Below are positions 1 through 12,298 of a stretch of DNA of 64,000 nucleotides, one piece after another. This DNA comes from Zymoseptoria tritici IPO323 (lineage: Eukaryota; Ascomycota; Dothideomycetes; Mycosphaerellales; Mycosphaerellaceae), in assembly GCF_000219625.1 (NCBI RefSeq), contig NC_018201.1:452179-516178 (forward strand), in the 5' to 3' direction. The position numbers were made by a program, and so were the translations under genes. Within the stretch, counting starts at the first letter, position 1. Each line of letters begins with the position of its first letter. The notes below the pieces were generated by a model, which was not told where the DNA came from, did not search any database, and was given only the letters and a program-made list of their open reading frames with translations.

Positions 1-490
1 TGAGGACAGGAGAGAGCAGAATATCGCAGAGATGTATACGGCATGGCAGCACCTAGATAAGAATGAGGAGCACTTGTTGCGATGATGGCGGCCATGTCGT
101 AGCTCGGGAGGATCAGAATCATTGGAAGAATGAGAATCCTCGGGAGAACAATCGACGAAAGATGGGATGGTAAGAATGAGCCATCTGATAGTGATGATGA
201 TGATGATGTTGTTGAGCCACAATGCAAGGCGACTCTCCTGGGTGGTTCTGATGATTTCCTCTCTGTCGACTCGCTCGACTTCTTCTTGGCCACTGCCATC
301 GCCCCCGGGAGAGAGGGATCTTGGACTGCATATGCACCAATGCATACACCGAGGCACTCGGGCGCATTCGCATCTCATGCCAGATACAGACGACGACGAC
401 GACGACGACGACATGAATTCAATCTTAAGCTGCCACACGCTGTTACCCGTGGGTGAATGCCAAGCAACGTGACGTGTCAATACACAAACG
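1..490. other. Intergenic sequence with two trinucleotide microsatellites
   Basis: No gene is recognised here. A (GAT)5 run lies at 193-207 and a (GAC)8 run at 389-412. Short frames cross them and would encode Asp or Arg runs, but nothing marks any as a real protein. CpA and TpG are common, so this is not a RIP-mutated repeat. An ATG in good context at 491, followed 29 bases later by a GTAAGT donor at 520, could be the first exon of the next gene. Confidence 0.5.
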
Positions 491-641
491 ATGGCGGTTT
501 GCTCCAACAAGACAATGCAGTAAGTGTCTCGCTCCTTCTCCTCTACAGCTCTCTCTCCATTTCTTTCCACCCTCTTCTCGTCTATCCTCTCCTTCCTGCC
601 CGCCACAATCCTACCCAAAAAAAACTCACACGTCGTCCTCT

Positions 642-2895
642 TGGTGGTCCTACCTGCGGAACGGCTGCGGCCTCGTCCTCGTCGCCGGCATCCACAAGGC
701 CTGCGACCAAAATCCCGTGCTCCGCCTCATCGAGCTGCTGCTCTTCTATTGCGCCGCATCTTCCATCGTCTACACAGACCGCTATCTCGACCCCTGCGAC
801 CCGGTCGTCGTTTTCCGCCCATTTCTCCTACGGTGTATCCGCTTCTCGGTCCTGCTTAGTACCCTCTGCAGCGCCGGCTGGCCGAATCGTCTTCGTCGCG
901 GACCCTACTAGCTTCAAGCGCTGGGCTGGGTGCTGCTCTCGGCTGGTCTGCACCTCTACCTGCTGCCATTCGGAGAAGAATGGCTGCTAGTCCACTCGCC
1001 ATACACAGCCCTGGACTCCTCCAGTGGCCTGTACGCACATTGTCCTCAACATCTCGTCCCGCAGGTGAGTTTCCCACTCGATCAAAACTTCCCGCATCGC
1101 TCTCAGATAACTTACGGACCTCGTAGACCGATGGCGTACCTTTCTTCAACCTGAGCCAACGCGGTGACCTCCGCGTTGACGAAAGGGACGATTCCCTGGC
1201 CCTTGCACTGTACGTCGGTTATCGTGCGGTGCAGCAAATCGCGTAAGTCCCTCTAATCGGCATCTCTCTCAATTAATCCAGCCAGCGACTGACCCGCATG
1301 TGTGACACACAGTCGACCGGCCATGGAAGCAGATTTCTGCAACGCCGAACGCGCGCTCGACCTTCTCGCGCATCATTTCCATCCTTGGGCTCCCCTTTTG
1401 TACGACGCTGGTCCCCGCACCTCGCCTATGCTAGAACGAGTCCGTGGGCTGCTTACATGTCCTCCCGAACGTACCAACACCACCTCCCACGTTCGACAAC
1501 CCAACGAGAAGCTCTTCAACGAAATCTACAGGCCACTCGTCGACCACCGTGATGCCATCGCTACACAGCTCGAGACCTACGCCACCGTCCTCCTTCCGAT
1601 CTACGACTCCTGGTTTTCCGACCTGACCATTATCCACGACAGTCTCTCCTCCTGGTCAATAACTAACCAAACCCCTCCCTTCTCATCCTCCTCTTGGTCC
1701 ACATCCGACCAAACCCTCTCCTCCTCATCCTCTCCTTTCGAATCCAAAGCTCGCCTTCCCAACGCCGTGTCCTCTCCCTGCAGCTCTGCCTGGCCCAATT
1801 CACCCGCATCTGTCCTCAGCCTCGCCATCTCCCTCCCCTGTTGCCTCTTCAGCCCTACTACTCTCCCATGGGTCCAGATATGCCACGCCCAAGACTTCTG
1901 GTCCCTGCGCGCCATCGTCCTTCCTCGACTCGCCAACAACCTCCGCACATAGTCGACCCGGCTCCCCGCGAGTCTGAACCACATCTCCCTACCCCACCAG
2001 CCCCTCTCCCGTCTACCGACCGACATTTACTATCAACGCGCATTCAACGCCACCGTCGAGGAATGCGCCCGCTACAACTTCCTCATGGACAAGTACTTCG
2101 CTTCCTATAACCATGACTATTCCGGCTTTCATCCCGGCTTCGTCGACGGAGCGATTTAAGAAGTTAAGGACGTCCTTCCGTGTGTGGCATAGCTGATCGA
2201 GGATCACGCGCAAGGCGTCCGACTCCCCACCACTCCGTGGACCAAGCCGACGCGGAAGAGACTAGACGCGAAGAGGGAAATGGCGGAGAGGGCCTTGCTA
2301 GGCGGCTAGAGGGCGACGATAGATTCGAGGCCGGTAGTAGATAAGAGGGGAGGAGGAAGCGTCATTATCGCGGAGTGGATCGCGGAGTGGATAGCGAGGA
2401 ACTAGTTCGAACCTATCCTAGACTAGGCCGAGAGTGTCGGGAGGAAGGTGCTCGAGATTGTGATATAGGTAGAGTTGAAATAGATCCTATCCCGCGGTCG
2501 GCTGGAGTCCATCTGGACGGTTTTCATCCCATGGGCGAACGAAGGTGTACGAAACCTCAAAGCGATGGACTAGGCGGAGACGGCGAAAGGGATGTGGGAG
2601 GTGTGCTGGGAGACCATCGTCGTCCGGTGCTGGCCTTGGGTGGAGGAATCGTTCATCCAGCAGGCGATGAACTGGGTTGGATGGATGAAAGGGATCTGGG
2701 ACGTGTGCTAGGAGGATATCTTCGTCCCATCCTGGACGCGGATCGCAGAAGTGTGCTGGGAGGAAATCTTCGTCCCATCCTGGACGCGGATCGCAGAAGT
2801 GTGCTGGGAGGAAATCATCGCCCTATCCTGGACGTGGATCGCAGAAGAGTCGCGCAAGACGCAGTGTTCGATCAAGAACACTCCTGGCGTAATTA
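642..2895 (+). pseudogene. Broken multi-exon gene of unknown function with RIP-type stops
   Basis: Three exons can be joined in one frame: about 642-1064, 1127-1242 and 1313 onward. The introns (1065-1126 and 1243-1312) begin GTGAGT and GTAAGT, end in AG, and their phases fit. The middle exon reads TDGVPFFNLSQRGDLRVDER and the third begins in the segment RPAMEADFCNAERALDLL. The frame is stopped at 909 (TAG), 1950 (TAG) and 2157 (TAA). After 2157 the same frame continues to about 2895 with eight more TAG codons and no TGA, giving a Trp-rich tail. All eleven stops are ones RIP makes from CAG, CAA or TGG. I do not recognise the family. The 5' end is unresolved; an ATG at 491 is possible. The gene may instead end at 2157, in which case 2160-2895 is not coding. 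An overlapping open frame at 2375-2896 is the competing reading. It lies within 100 bp of element A. Confidence 0.42.
2703..2846 (+). repeat. Three-unit 48-bp tandem repeat
   Basis: Three units of 48 bp lie at 2703-2750, 2751-2798 and 2799-2846, each starting GTGTGCT(G/A)GGAGGA. The length is a multiple of three, so it adds 16 residues per unit in any frame. In the frame of the upstream gene each unit reads VCWEEIFVPSWTRIAE or a near variant. Unit 1 has TAG where units 2 and 3 have TGG, which is a RIP-type TG to TA change. Confidence 0.85.
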
Positions 2896-2982
2896 GAGGG
2901 TAGTGGGTGGAAGCTTAATAGAGCCCAGAACGGCAGTATGTCACGGATGAAGTCTTCAGAACAAATGCACCCGGCTTCTAAG

Positions 2983-3157
2983 TGATCAAAAAGCGGAAAA
3001 AGAATGATACTGATTTATGAGGGCGAAGGCCCTCAAGCTATATAGACTAACTGAAACGAGCGAGTTATGTGATAATGACGAGCCTTCAAGTGAAACGGTG
3101 CCTGAGGCTTTAAGGGTTCAAGTAAACCTGAGCGAGGTTTTTTGGTGTTTTTGAACA
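2983..3157 (-). repeat. Element A 3' LTR
   Basis: Direct repeat of 12299-12473, starting TGATCAAAAAGC and ending GTTTTTGAACA on the plus strand. It is the 3' LTR because the purine tract adjoins it. Compared with the other copy it keeps TG or CA at four of the five variable positions. Confidence 0.93.
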
Positions 3158-3168
3158 TCCTCCCCTTT
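3158..3168 (-). other. Element A polypurine tract
   Basis: On the minus strand the sequence is AAAGGGGAGGA, directly upstream of the TG of the LTR. This is the usual place and composition for the plus-strand DNA primer of an LTR retrotransposon, and it fixes the orientation of the element. Confidence 0.8.
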
Positions 3169-3575
3169 AGTGAATGCGTAACCTTAAGCGTTCGTGACAA
3201 CCTTAATTAAAGGCTTAGGTCATATGCTAATGCTCTTAAGTAGGTATGCGTAATCTCGAATGAACGAGCGTAATCTAGGAGGTCCGTGATTGCTCAGAAG
3301 GTAAGGGCTTAAGTGCAATCGACTAGCTAATTCTAGTAGGTGAATAATCTAATTTACGTACTATCACAAGCCTTAAGCTAGTAACTGCTAGTACGTAGTC
3401 GAATTCACTAGCAGGTCGCCCCTTTAAGGGCACAAAAGCGACTACGTTCTTCTTTTTAAACCCTCTCTCTTTTATTAACTTCCGCAACCCTTTCCTTCCC
3501 TTTTCCTTAGACCTTTATATAGTCTACGATTACTATACCTTACAACCTTACAACACACCTTAAGTAATAGTCGCT
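3169..3575. other. Element A: non-coding spacer between PPT and antisense ORF
   Basis: About 400 bp between the polypurine tract and the putative RIP-altered start of the antisense reading frame. It is rich in CTTAAG-like motifs, expected where TCA became TTA. No gene, hairpin or promoter was recognised. Confidence 0.5.
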
Positions 3576-5942
3576 ATAGCGAAGGGTAACGAAGACAAGC
3601 GTAAGAAAGACGATAAGAGCAAGGACGACAAGGTCGACAAGTAGCTCCGCCGATCTCCTCGCAAACTACCTCCTAAGTTCCCTCCTACGAAGGCTGTTTA
3701 AAGTGCTATTAAGATAGTCAAGCGCGGATACTTAGATGTAAGGATATTAACTTAAGCATTTAGCTCGGTCTCAAGCAGCAAGAAACAGCCGTCACGAGCT
3801 GCTGCTACCTAGGAATTAATAGACAAGTTCGCTTTAAGGAAACTCTACGTCCAGCCTAATGTTATGTCTCGGCGTAACCACATAGAGTATACCAAATTCG
3901 GGTATAAGCAAGCTACCGGTTACAAGTCGGCATACGATGCTTATCGCGATAGGCTTAACATGTCTGCCTTAAGCCTTAGGTCCAAGCTACTAGGTATACG
4001 CGCCCCTACAAGCAACAATTACGAAATCCCTTAGCGCAACCCTTAACTAGCGAACTAGGGCCGTAGCTTAAGGAGTCGCACTGCCGCACAAGGTTAGGAC
4101 CCTACAATGCCTCGCAACGTCCTTAACCGCTCTCCGGATCTTCGTAGCTTGTACCCTAAGCTAGATCGCTTCGACCCTTAAAGAAACATTAATAGCACTA
4201 CTATGTACGCCTCTGTCGGCGCTCGACTTGAAGCTCTCCTTACTCCTAGCCTAGCCTCTAATCGTATCGCGGTTACGGACGTATAGATAAGGGAAGTAAT
4301 GTATTATCTAATCATAGTGTCGAATGCGCCTATCAAGTACCTTCGGCAATTTCTAGCTGCCTTTACGATTTCCTAACTTAATGCCTTAATCGATAGACTT
4401 CAAGCGTTCGAGCTAGGCGATCTGCGCAGCTTAGATTGGCGTAAATCGGACGGTTACCTTATTAGGGCCTACAAGCAATAGCGTCTAGTCTCTCTTTTCA
4501 CTTAAGCTCTCGGTAGCAGCCCTTAAGAAGGCAACTGTAGCTGCGAGTCCGGAAAGCGCAAGGCTAGTCCCTTCAAGTTATGCCGCAGTAGTAGAGGCTG
4601 CTTTAGCTGCTATGCTAACTACAGCTACACTAACTACTACGATCGCTATTCGGTTAGAGATTCTGAACTCTAGGGAAAGACTAGGACTAAGAAGAGGAAC
4701 CCGAAGGCTAAGGAAGGTAATAACGATATAGAGGACGAGTAGGTAGACTTTAAGGAGGAAGTCTTAATTCCGCTCCTAGAAGAGCCTATCTAAGTGCCCT
4801 TAAGCCCGCCGCCTTCTAGCCCTAGACCTTTCGATTCTAGATCCGGTAGAGTTACGCAGCTGCTTAACCTATTCCTTACTAGTTAGACGAATATCGCCGA
4901 CATAGAGGACATTAACTTAATAGCTGTCGCAGCTCGTTCCCCTAACTTAAGGGGTCCTTTGTCTGCTCGTGAGGAGATGGACACTACTCCTTCGCGGCTA
5001 GAGCGTCCTTACTTAGATCCTTTAAGGGGGTTCGGTAGATCTCCGGGTACTAGGCCTTTGTCCTTCTAGCTTCCTAAGAACTACGCCTAAGGAATGCCTA
5101 TAACTATAGATAACATGTATCGCCGCGACAACCCTTAAGCTGGGCGTACGACCTGTCCGGCTAACGCACCTCTACTCTTCCGCACAGGGCAACAAGGCTC
5201 CTCTAAGCCTGGCCCCGCCCTCTTCCCGACAGGCGATCGTCAAGGCACTCTAGCGCTAGGGCCCCTAGGTTTAAGTACTCGTCGGGGCCCGCCTCCTCGG
5301 CCGAGCACTATGCCCGCTCCCGTTCAAGCTCCGGTTCGAAACGCACTAGCTCTAGCTCGTTAATCTCTAAGCCCACCGTTCTATAATGCAGCGGAGGATT
5401 TCGTAGATCTAATGCACGAAGGAGAGAGGCTCTTATACGCTATCGATCAGACCTTAATACTAGCACGGACCGGCTTAACAGATAATTACGACCTAATTCC
5501 AACCTTCTCCGGCCGCCTTGTACACGAGCTAGTGCTCCCCTTAAGCGGTTTCGCCACCTAGGGGAACCTGTTTTTTAGCACGGCTCCTCGGGCTAATAAT
5601 AGGCGTTAAGCATACGGCGTAGAGGGCCTAACAGTTCCTCTAGGAAGCTAATGCACGCGCGTGTACACGGAGCACATCGAGCAGCTCTACCGCAACCGCT
5701 TTAATAAGCGCTACTCCGTGTATTAAGTTGTCTAGATAGCTCTCTCGCAGGCTTAAGTGCGTCTTAGGGCTAATTAAGGCATTACTCCTTAGATGCTGCA
5801 CTTGCAGGCGGTAATATTAGCCCTTAAGACGCAGCTTATTACCAAGAAGGAAGAAGATGCTAAGAGGGAGCAGGCTAAGAAGGGTTAATTCGGGTCTAAG
5901 TAGGATCGGTGGAAAATTCGTAGGCTTAAGCAGGAGCACTAA
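3576..5942 (+). pseudogene. Element A extra ORF, antisense to gag-pol, about 788 codons
   Basis: One reading frame can be followed for 789 codons, interrupted only by TAG and TAA codons and ending at TAA 5940. The start is probably ATA at 3576, a TG to TA derivative of ATG, giving an N-terminus of the form xAKGNEDKRKKDDKSKDD that is highly charged. A Cys-rich patch begins near residue 318 (NCSCES, KLC, GCFSCYANY, DRYS); several Tyr codons there are TAC and could derive from TGC, which would give a zinc-finger-like Cys cluster. The C-terminal end is basic and charged (KKEEDAKREQAKKG, KIRRLKQEH). The frame lies between the end of pol and the 3' LTR but on the opposite strand, so it needs its own promoter. 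Some plant Ty3 elements also carry antisense ORFs there. The family is not recognised; no retroviral gag or envelope feature was seen. Confidence 0.68.
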
Positions 5943-6139
5943 AAGCGTTGTTTTTCTTGTTTTTCTTTTTTCTAAGCCCCCTTATCTGCTAGGCTGTGTA
6001 TGCGATGCAATGCGATACGACGCTAGAAAGCTAGCGCGAAATGAATGTATGATAGCACTTAAGGACTAGCCTTAAGTATAAAAAATATAAAATAAAAACC
6101 CTCCGGGGGATCTATTAAACTTAGGCCCTCGCATTAACC

Positions 6140-9100
6140 TTTCGTTTGGACTTAAAGGTTAGCTTCCTTCGTAGCTGCACCGCAGGATTACGAGGAGCTT
6201 CCCTTGTGTTCTAGGGTAGTAGTTAACAGGGAATAACTATAATAGTGTCCTCGTTATCACCCGACTCCCCTTAGGGTTTAAGTGGAGTCTCCTAGAGCTC
6301 GGAAGGGATTATAAGTAGTTCCTCTTCCGTTTCTTCTACAACAGGCTCCGTAGGGACAGGAACAGTTGCTGCAATAGGGTTAACTTAAGCGTCTTCCCTT
6401 AATGTTGCTGCTGCATTTACCGGATGTATAACCGGCTGACTTAAGGGTACTAACTTCTTCAGCTCCCTAAGACGTTTCTTTTCGAGAGTAGCCTTAAGTT
6501 TCTCTACCTCCTTAGCATTGTCTCGATTCGCGCGTGAAACATCTCTATACTTCCTTCGGATCTTATTAGTAGCGAGTTTAAGCTTGTGTTAAAACTTTAG
6601 CTAATCGTCAGTTTTTAAGGAATCTAAAGGTTTGCCCTCCCCTAAAAGGAATCGAAGGGCTCCTAACCGTTTAAGCTGCTGTAAAGATAACTTGTCCTAC
6701 TTCTGTTTGGGAATAGTCGCTAGAGTAGAGAAACTTAAGCGTAGATTAAGTGTAAGATTATTACGCAAGGAGTCCTTAAACTCCTGGCTAGCGGCCTTAA
6801 GTGAAATCTCCTGCCTACAGCGCTTCTGCCAGTCCCTAAAACTAGTGCAGTTAGCGCGGATCAGGCGATTACTATGCACTTAATGCTTAACTACAGACCC
6901 GTCGTAGGACTCTAAGGTATACGTACTAAGCCAGCTTCGCTTAATTACCTTAAAGGGACCTACGAAGGTCGGCTAGAGCTTCGTCTTAGTCTTATTTAAG
7001 ACAAGAACAAAGTCTCCCTCGATAAACTTGCTATTAGTTTCCTTAAAGGTGTGTCTACTAATAGCGCCGGCTCTTACTGCTTTCGTAAGCAGCTTTTCTG
7101 CGGCAATCGTCCTAGCGTTCTATATTACTTAATGCCTGGATTTAGGATCCTCGGGCTTAAGCTGCATTAGACGCAGGTACGGATAATCCTTAAGTATTCG
7201 GGGTTGCTGGCCGAACAAGAGGAAGAAGGGGCTGTATCCACAACCGGACTAGGCCCGGATTCGGCTTGAATACAGCGCCTTAGGAAGGTACAAGTCCTAA
7301 GCGTGCACGCTTTTACCATAGCACATCTTAGAGAGGATCCGGCCGAGAACACCGTTTAAGGCCTCAACCTTCCTGTTCGTGCGGGGATAGTAGGGCGTCG
7401 TTAGCCTGTAGTTGGCTTGAAGGGTATCTATGAGGATATCAAACGCCTTGCTTATAAAGTTAGATCTATTATTACTAAGGACTTCCCTTAGGGGTCCAAA
7501 GTTCGTATAGATCTCTTCTTAAACAAAACGAGCGACTGTCTCGGTTTCTTAATTCGAGGTGGCCCTTACAACCGGCCAACTAGTAGCATAATCTACGGCT
7601 GTGATAATGTACTTGTTACTATTAAGTATAACAGGCATTAGACCGACAACATCAATCGCCTAGCGCTTAAATAGCTTAAGCTTGGAATTAGTTTGGTAGA
7701 ATCGCGGCTCCTACAGGGGACTCCGGGACTTCTTCTTCGTAGCTTAATACTAAGGGCAAGTGGAAGCGTAGTTATGAACATCCTATTTAAGTAACTACTA
7801 CTAGCCCCTCGCTCGAAGAATGCTACAGACGCCGGGCAATACGAAGTACCCGTAGTTATTATAGCAGCGTTTAAGGAAGTCCCACCGGAATTCCGGATCT
7901 ACGTAGGGTATAAGGCTTCTATTAGCCTCGCGATAATACAGGAGGTCGTCCTTAAGGACAAGATCTAACACCTTCTTTTTAATTAAGCGGCTTAGCTTCT
8001 TGTTCTCGGGCATCTCCCCTATGGTTTTGAAATAGATTACCCTATTAACTACCTTACGCTCGGAGAATCCTCGAATAATCGTTCCCCTTGTAGCATTTTC
8101 CTTAAAGGAGCGAGGCAAGGCAGTTAAGAAATCCGCAGGCTTAAGTAATTAATCCCCTGCCTATACAGAACCCTCCCCTGCTATGTTAGCTAGGGTCGCT
8201 TCTATTAAGTCCGGCCGGCGGGAGAGGGCATTAGGAACGATAGCCTCACTCCCCTTGCGGTAGCGGATGTCGATGTCGTAAGCTTAAAACTCCTTAATCT
8301 AACATGCAAGTCGCTTAGTTAGAGTTTTGGAGGTTTTTAGGTACTGCAGGCTATAGTAATCCGTAATTACTTAAGTCTTGGTCCTATTGTCGATGTAGTA
8401 GTTCCATTTTCGAAGGGCTTCCTTAATAGCAAGGAGCTCCTTCTTGTGCACTAGATAGTTCAGTTCTGCCCCTTGCAGCTTGCGGCCCTCGAAAGCAACT
8501 AGATGCAATTTCCTATTGGAGTCAGCTTAATGCAGGACTGTACTAAGCGCCTACTTACTTGCGTCCGTTTTAATAATAAAGGGCTTCTTAGTGTCTAGCA
8601 TAATTAGCACTAGCTCGCTATACAAGGCTTCCTTAAGCTTCGCAAAAGCGATAGTGCACTAGGCAGTCCACTTAATAGGGCGCTTCTTCTTAGCACGCAG
8701 CAGCAAGTCATCTTCCTTAAGGAGGTCTAATAGTAGAGCAGCGTGCCTAGCAAAGTCTCTAACGTACTTACGGTAGAAGGAAGCTAGCCTAATAAACTGC
8801 CGCACTTCTTAAGCGTTAGTCGGCTGTAGCTAGTCTCGGACAATAGAGATCTTGTCTTCTATAGGCCTAACTTAATTGTAGCTTACTCGGTGCCTACAGA
8901 AGTCGAATTCCTTAACCCTAATGTAGCATTTCTTAGGGGAGTAATATAGCTCTTGTGATCGCAGGATATCTAGGACTTCCTTTAAGTGGACTTCGTGCTC
9001 CTCCAAAGTCTCGGAGAAGATTACGATGTCGTCTAAGTAAACTACATACGTCTTGTAAAGGTACTTTCTTAGGGCTTCGTTTATTAAGCTCTAGAAGCTT

Positions 9101-10290
9101 GCCGGTGTATTGCACAAGCCAAAAGGCATTACCTTAAAGTAGTATTTGCCCTAGCGAGTGTTAAATGCTATCTTGTGCTAGTCCTCTTCCTTTACTTTTA
9201 ATTACTAGAACCCGGAGGTTAAGTTAATCTTGGTAAAGTACCTTAAACTATAAAATGCATCTAAGCAGTCGGAAATCCGAGGAAGGGGGAATCGATCCTT
9301 AACGGTAGCGTTGTTCAGAGCCCTGAAATTAACGCACATTCGCTATTTCCCTCCTAGCTTAGGTACAAGTAACATAGGGCTTCCCTAAGCCGATTAGGAT
9401 TTGTTAATTAACCTACGCTTCCAGAGTTCCTTAATTTAAGACTCCTGTTTAAGCGATTAGGCATAAGACAGCTAGTAAGGCTATTAATTAATCGGCTTGT
9501 AGTCCCCGGTGTCGATTGAATGCATAATAAACCGGTCCTTTAGTAGCTTGTTAGGCAAGGAAGATCTAAACAGATCCCTGTTGTTTAGGATAATGCGGCT
9601 TAAGCTGGGTTCCTCGCTTAAGGGAGGAGGAACGTCGTCTTCCTTAAGGGACATAGGGTCGTCCTTAGGATCGCGTTCCCTCTCCTGTTGCCGCTCCTAG
9701 TATTCATCTATGTTTAAGAGATATAAGGGCATGTCGGGATTAACGTTAAGTAAATCCTCTAGTTCCTTAAGGGAACAGAGGTCCTTATCTACCGGAACGC
9801 TCCTTAAGTTAGGAGCGTATCCAGAGCATAGTATAGCATACTTGACACCGTTGTTGTATAAGTACACCTTGTTCGTAAAGAAATTGATAGTCGGGCAGTA
9901 CTGCCTAAACTATTTAAGGCCAAGGATTACCTCGTAATTAGCGAGATTAAGCACTCGGGCAGTAATTTCCCCCTTGAAGTTACGCAGCTAGTAAGGCAGC
10001 TTAACCCCAAGGGTTGTCTCTATTGCTGTGCCGTCAGGCAGAACTACGGTCTGGGAATCTATAGCTACTTAAGCCTCCGGAAACTAGTCCGCGATCGTTC
10101 GTGAGACGTATACACGCGTAGCCCTAGTGTCGAACAGGAACTTGGCCTTAACAGAATGCTCACTTAAACCTAAGCGTCTAGAGGTAACTAAAAGGTTTGG
10201 TCCTATAGCGTTAAGGTAGTTAAGTTAAGTATTAGGAGGGGTCCTAAGTAATAAGGGCGACGCGATAGACGACTTAGAATCCTTAGCATC
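6140..10290 (-). pseudogene. pol: Element A pol: protease, reverse transcriptase, RNase H, integrase
   Basis: Read on the minus strand through TAG/TAA stops. A retropepsin-like motif (LFDTRATRVYVS) is near 10110. The reverse transcriptase catalytic box is YLDDIVIFSE at about 9046-9015, still intact. RNase H follows with the ALYSELV and KTDASK segments (about 8660-8530). The integrase zinc-binding region is at about 8118-7801 (DDLLYYREANRSLIPYVD, then YNNYGYF, where Tyr probably replaced His), and the integrase core reaches about 7100 (AVDYATSWPVV and YSPFFLLFG). The C-terminal part to about 6140 is charged and holds a coiled-coil-like stretch (EKLKATLEKKRLRELKKL); no chromodomain was found. 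Many stops make it inactive. Confidence 0.9.
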
Positions 10291-11780
10291 TAAGTCGCTA
10301 TCTATTTTTTTGTCGGCTTGCTTAAGCCCCCCTTACGTCTGTTGTAGTCGTCCTACTTCTTCTGCAAGTCTAGCTTAAGCTTCTTCTAACAGCGATACTA
10401 GGTGTGTCCGGCGACTCCGCAGTTATAGCACTTTAAGGAATACTCCTAAGCCGGTAGCTTAGAGCTATTGTCGTTAGCTATGTGTTTAAGGGCAGCGGTA
10501 ACATACTCTACGGTAGTCTTGTTCACCTTTCTTAGTTTAAAAGCCTTCCTAGCAAGAGCATTGCGGTTTTCCTTAAAGGCAGGGGCATCTATTCTTAGGC
10601 CCCTTTAAGAATCTACGACCTCCTAGTTAGCTACGTCGATAGCTTAAGCCTAGTCCATAATCTCCTGTAGTCTAGCCTTTTAAGGGGTAAGCTTGTGTCG
10701 AATAAGCTCCGCTCGAATCGACAGCTTAAGCCTATTAAAGAAGATAGTAGCATTAGAGAAGTTATTAGGCCTTAGCTTAAGCATGCGAGCTACAGAGAGG
10801 ATTTTGTAATAGAAGGTAATAACACCTCCTGTTTGCTTAAGAGCTCGGTATTGTCTTTAGAGCTTCTCTTAGTAATAATAATCTTAGAAATAGGAGACGA
10901 GGTTGCCGAGCATTAAGTTAAGGGTATAGGTTCCCTCGATAATCTTAAGCCTACAAGTCTCTTCCTGTTCCTCCTACTAAGCAAGGGCGTTACGCTGTAT
11001 CTAGCTACCTACTAATTCGATAAGGTTAGCTTCGGATAGGCGGATACCCCTCTATCTTAGGGCAATCTAAGACCTTAAGTAACGCTCTATAGACCTAACC
11101 CAGATATTAGCAGCGTTGTTTCGAGTGTCTCCCTAGTATAGTTCTGGTGCCCGGACGGAAGCCTTGATAGAAGTATCTAAGGAATTAAGGGGAGTTGTAT
11201 CCCTGCCTAGTGTTCCAGACGTATGGCGATAGGGACGACTTAGTCCCTTATCGTTACTTAAGCCGTATCTAGGGTTATCTCCTCGATATAGGGACGGCTT
11301 AAACCGTACGGCTCCTAGCTCGCTTGGTCCCCGGATAGGCCTGTTAGCAGATCCTGCTCGAACAGGCTCCTAGGACAAGCAGGCGTTCTCGGCCTAAAGT
11401 CGGACAGCGTCCTCTTTAAGTCGATTAATATGTTCCTCCATCTCCCTTAAGGCGGCTACATGCTCGCTAAAACGAGTGGGGCCTAAGCCTACATTCGCAG
11501 CAGCAGGTCGGCTTAGTTGAGTAGGAGTTCGGAAGGTAACATTAGCTCTAAGTAGAGCTAGGGGATCCGTCTAAGGATCTCCCTTAGGGAAGAGACGAGC
11601 AGTAGTAGATAGTGCCGCCCCTACATCGCTACCTCGTTCCTTAATGCGATTGAGTTCGCTAATTAGGCTTAGATAGCCTTGCCTATCTTCCTTAAGCCTT
11701 TCTCCTTTAGCGACTGTTAGGTTTAAGTCGTAGGAGGAAGGAAGCTCTGTAGTCCCTTCGGCTTAGCTAGTAACGGACAT
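10290..11780 (-). pseudogene. gag: Element A gag with CCHC zinc knuckle
   Basis: An ATG at 11780 opens the frame (MSVTS, stop, AEGTTELPSSYDLNLTVAKG). The middle is the usual helical capsid-like region. Near the end a zinc knuckle reads CYNCGVAGHT-stop-YRC at 10430-10389, matching C-x2-C-x4-H-x4-C. A Lys-rich tail follows. Stops are TAG and TAA, as expected from RIP on Gln codons. Gag packages the element RNA in virus-like particles; this copy cannot make it in one piece. Confidence 0.88.
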
Positions 11781-12280
11781 CTTGTCTTAGTAGGATAGGT
11801 TGTTAATCGAACTAAATTAAGTTGCTGTTATTGTTGCTTCCGGTAACTTAAAGGGTTATAACTTCCTCCTTGTAGTTCCTTAAGCGGCTAGGCAGCTCTA
11901 GCTATTGTCGTGTTTAAACATAGCGCGCTTTAAGCGTTTGGGTAACTAGTTTTAAGTGCGGTAATTCTACGCTTTAAGTCTTAAACTTGAGGCAAAACGA
12001 GTTTTGCATTAACGTTTAAGTAGAAGTTGGCAATCTAGCACACATAGCACCGCCGAGTGAATCGCTATATATAGGACCCCCTAGCTATAGAAAACCCGGT
12101 ACTTCTAGTTAGGTGTACAGTCTAAGTAGAAAGTCCGGTATAGTCTATAGGTCTAAGGAGGTCTTAAACCAGAGTCGTTTTAAGCTAGTTTGATTAAATA
12201 GGCAATAAATCGAGCATCCGGCCAGCTCTAACCCTCAAGTAGCAGAGCCAGCCGGTAAGACGGCTAAGGAGCCGCCTTAA
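11781..12280. other. Element A 5' leader
   Basis: About 500 bp between the primer-binding region and gag. No gene is visible. It has TTAAG motifs and weak RIP, as in the rest of the element. Confidence 0.5.
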
Positions 12281-12298
12281 GTGCTCTTAGCTACTAGA
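12281..12298 (-). other. Element A candidate primer-binding site
   Basis: Directly inside the 5' LTR the minus strand reads TCTAGTAGCTAAGAGCAC. If the TAG is a RIP product of TGG, this becomes TGGTAGC..., the standard form of a site complementary to a tRNA 3' CCA end, two bases inside the LTR. Which tRNA is not known. Element B has a similar TCTAGTAG inside its 5' LTR. Confidence 0.45.

Noticed and set aside
2375..2896. Stop-free 173-codon frame covering the 48-bp repeat
   Set aside because: Kept only as an alternative. It has no link to the spliced exons upstream, and the repeat makes any frame look open. The other frame continues from the upstream gene and its stops are all RIP-type.
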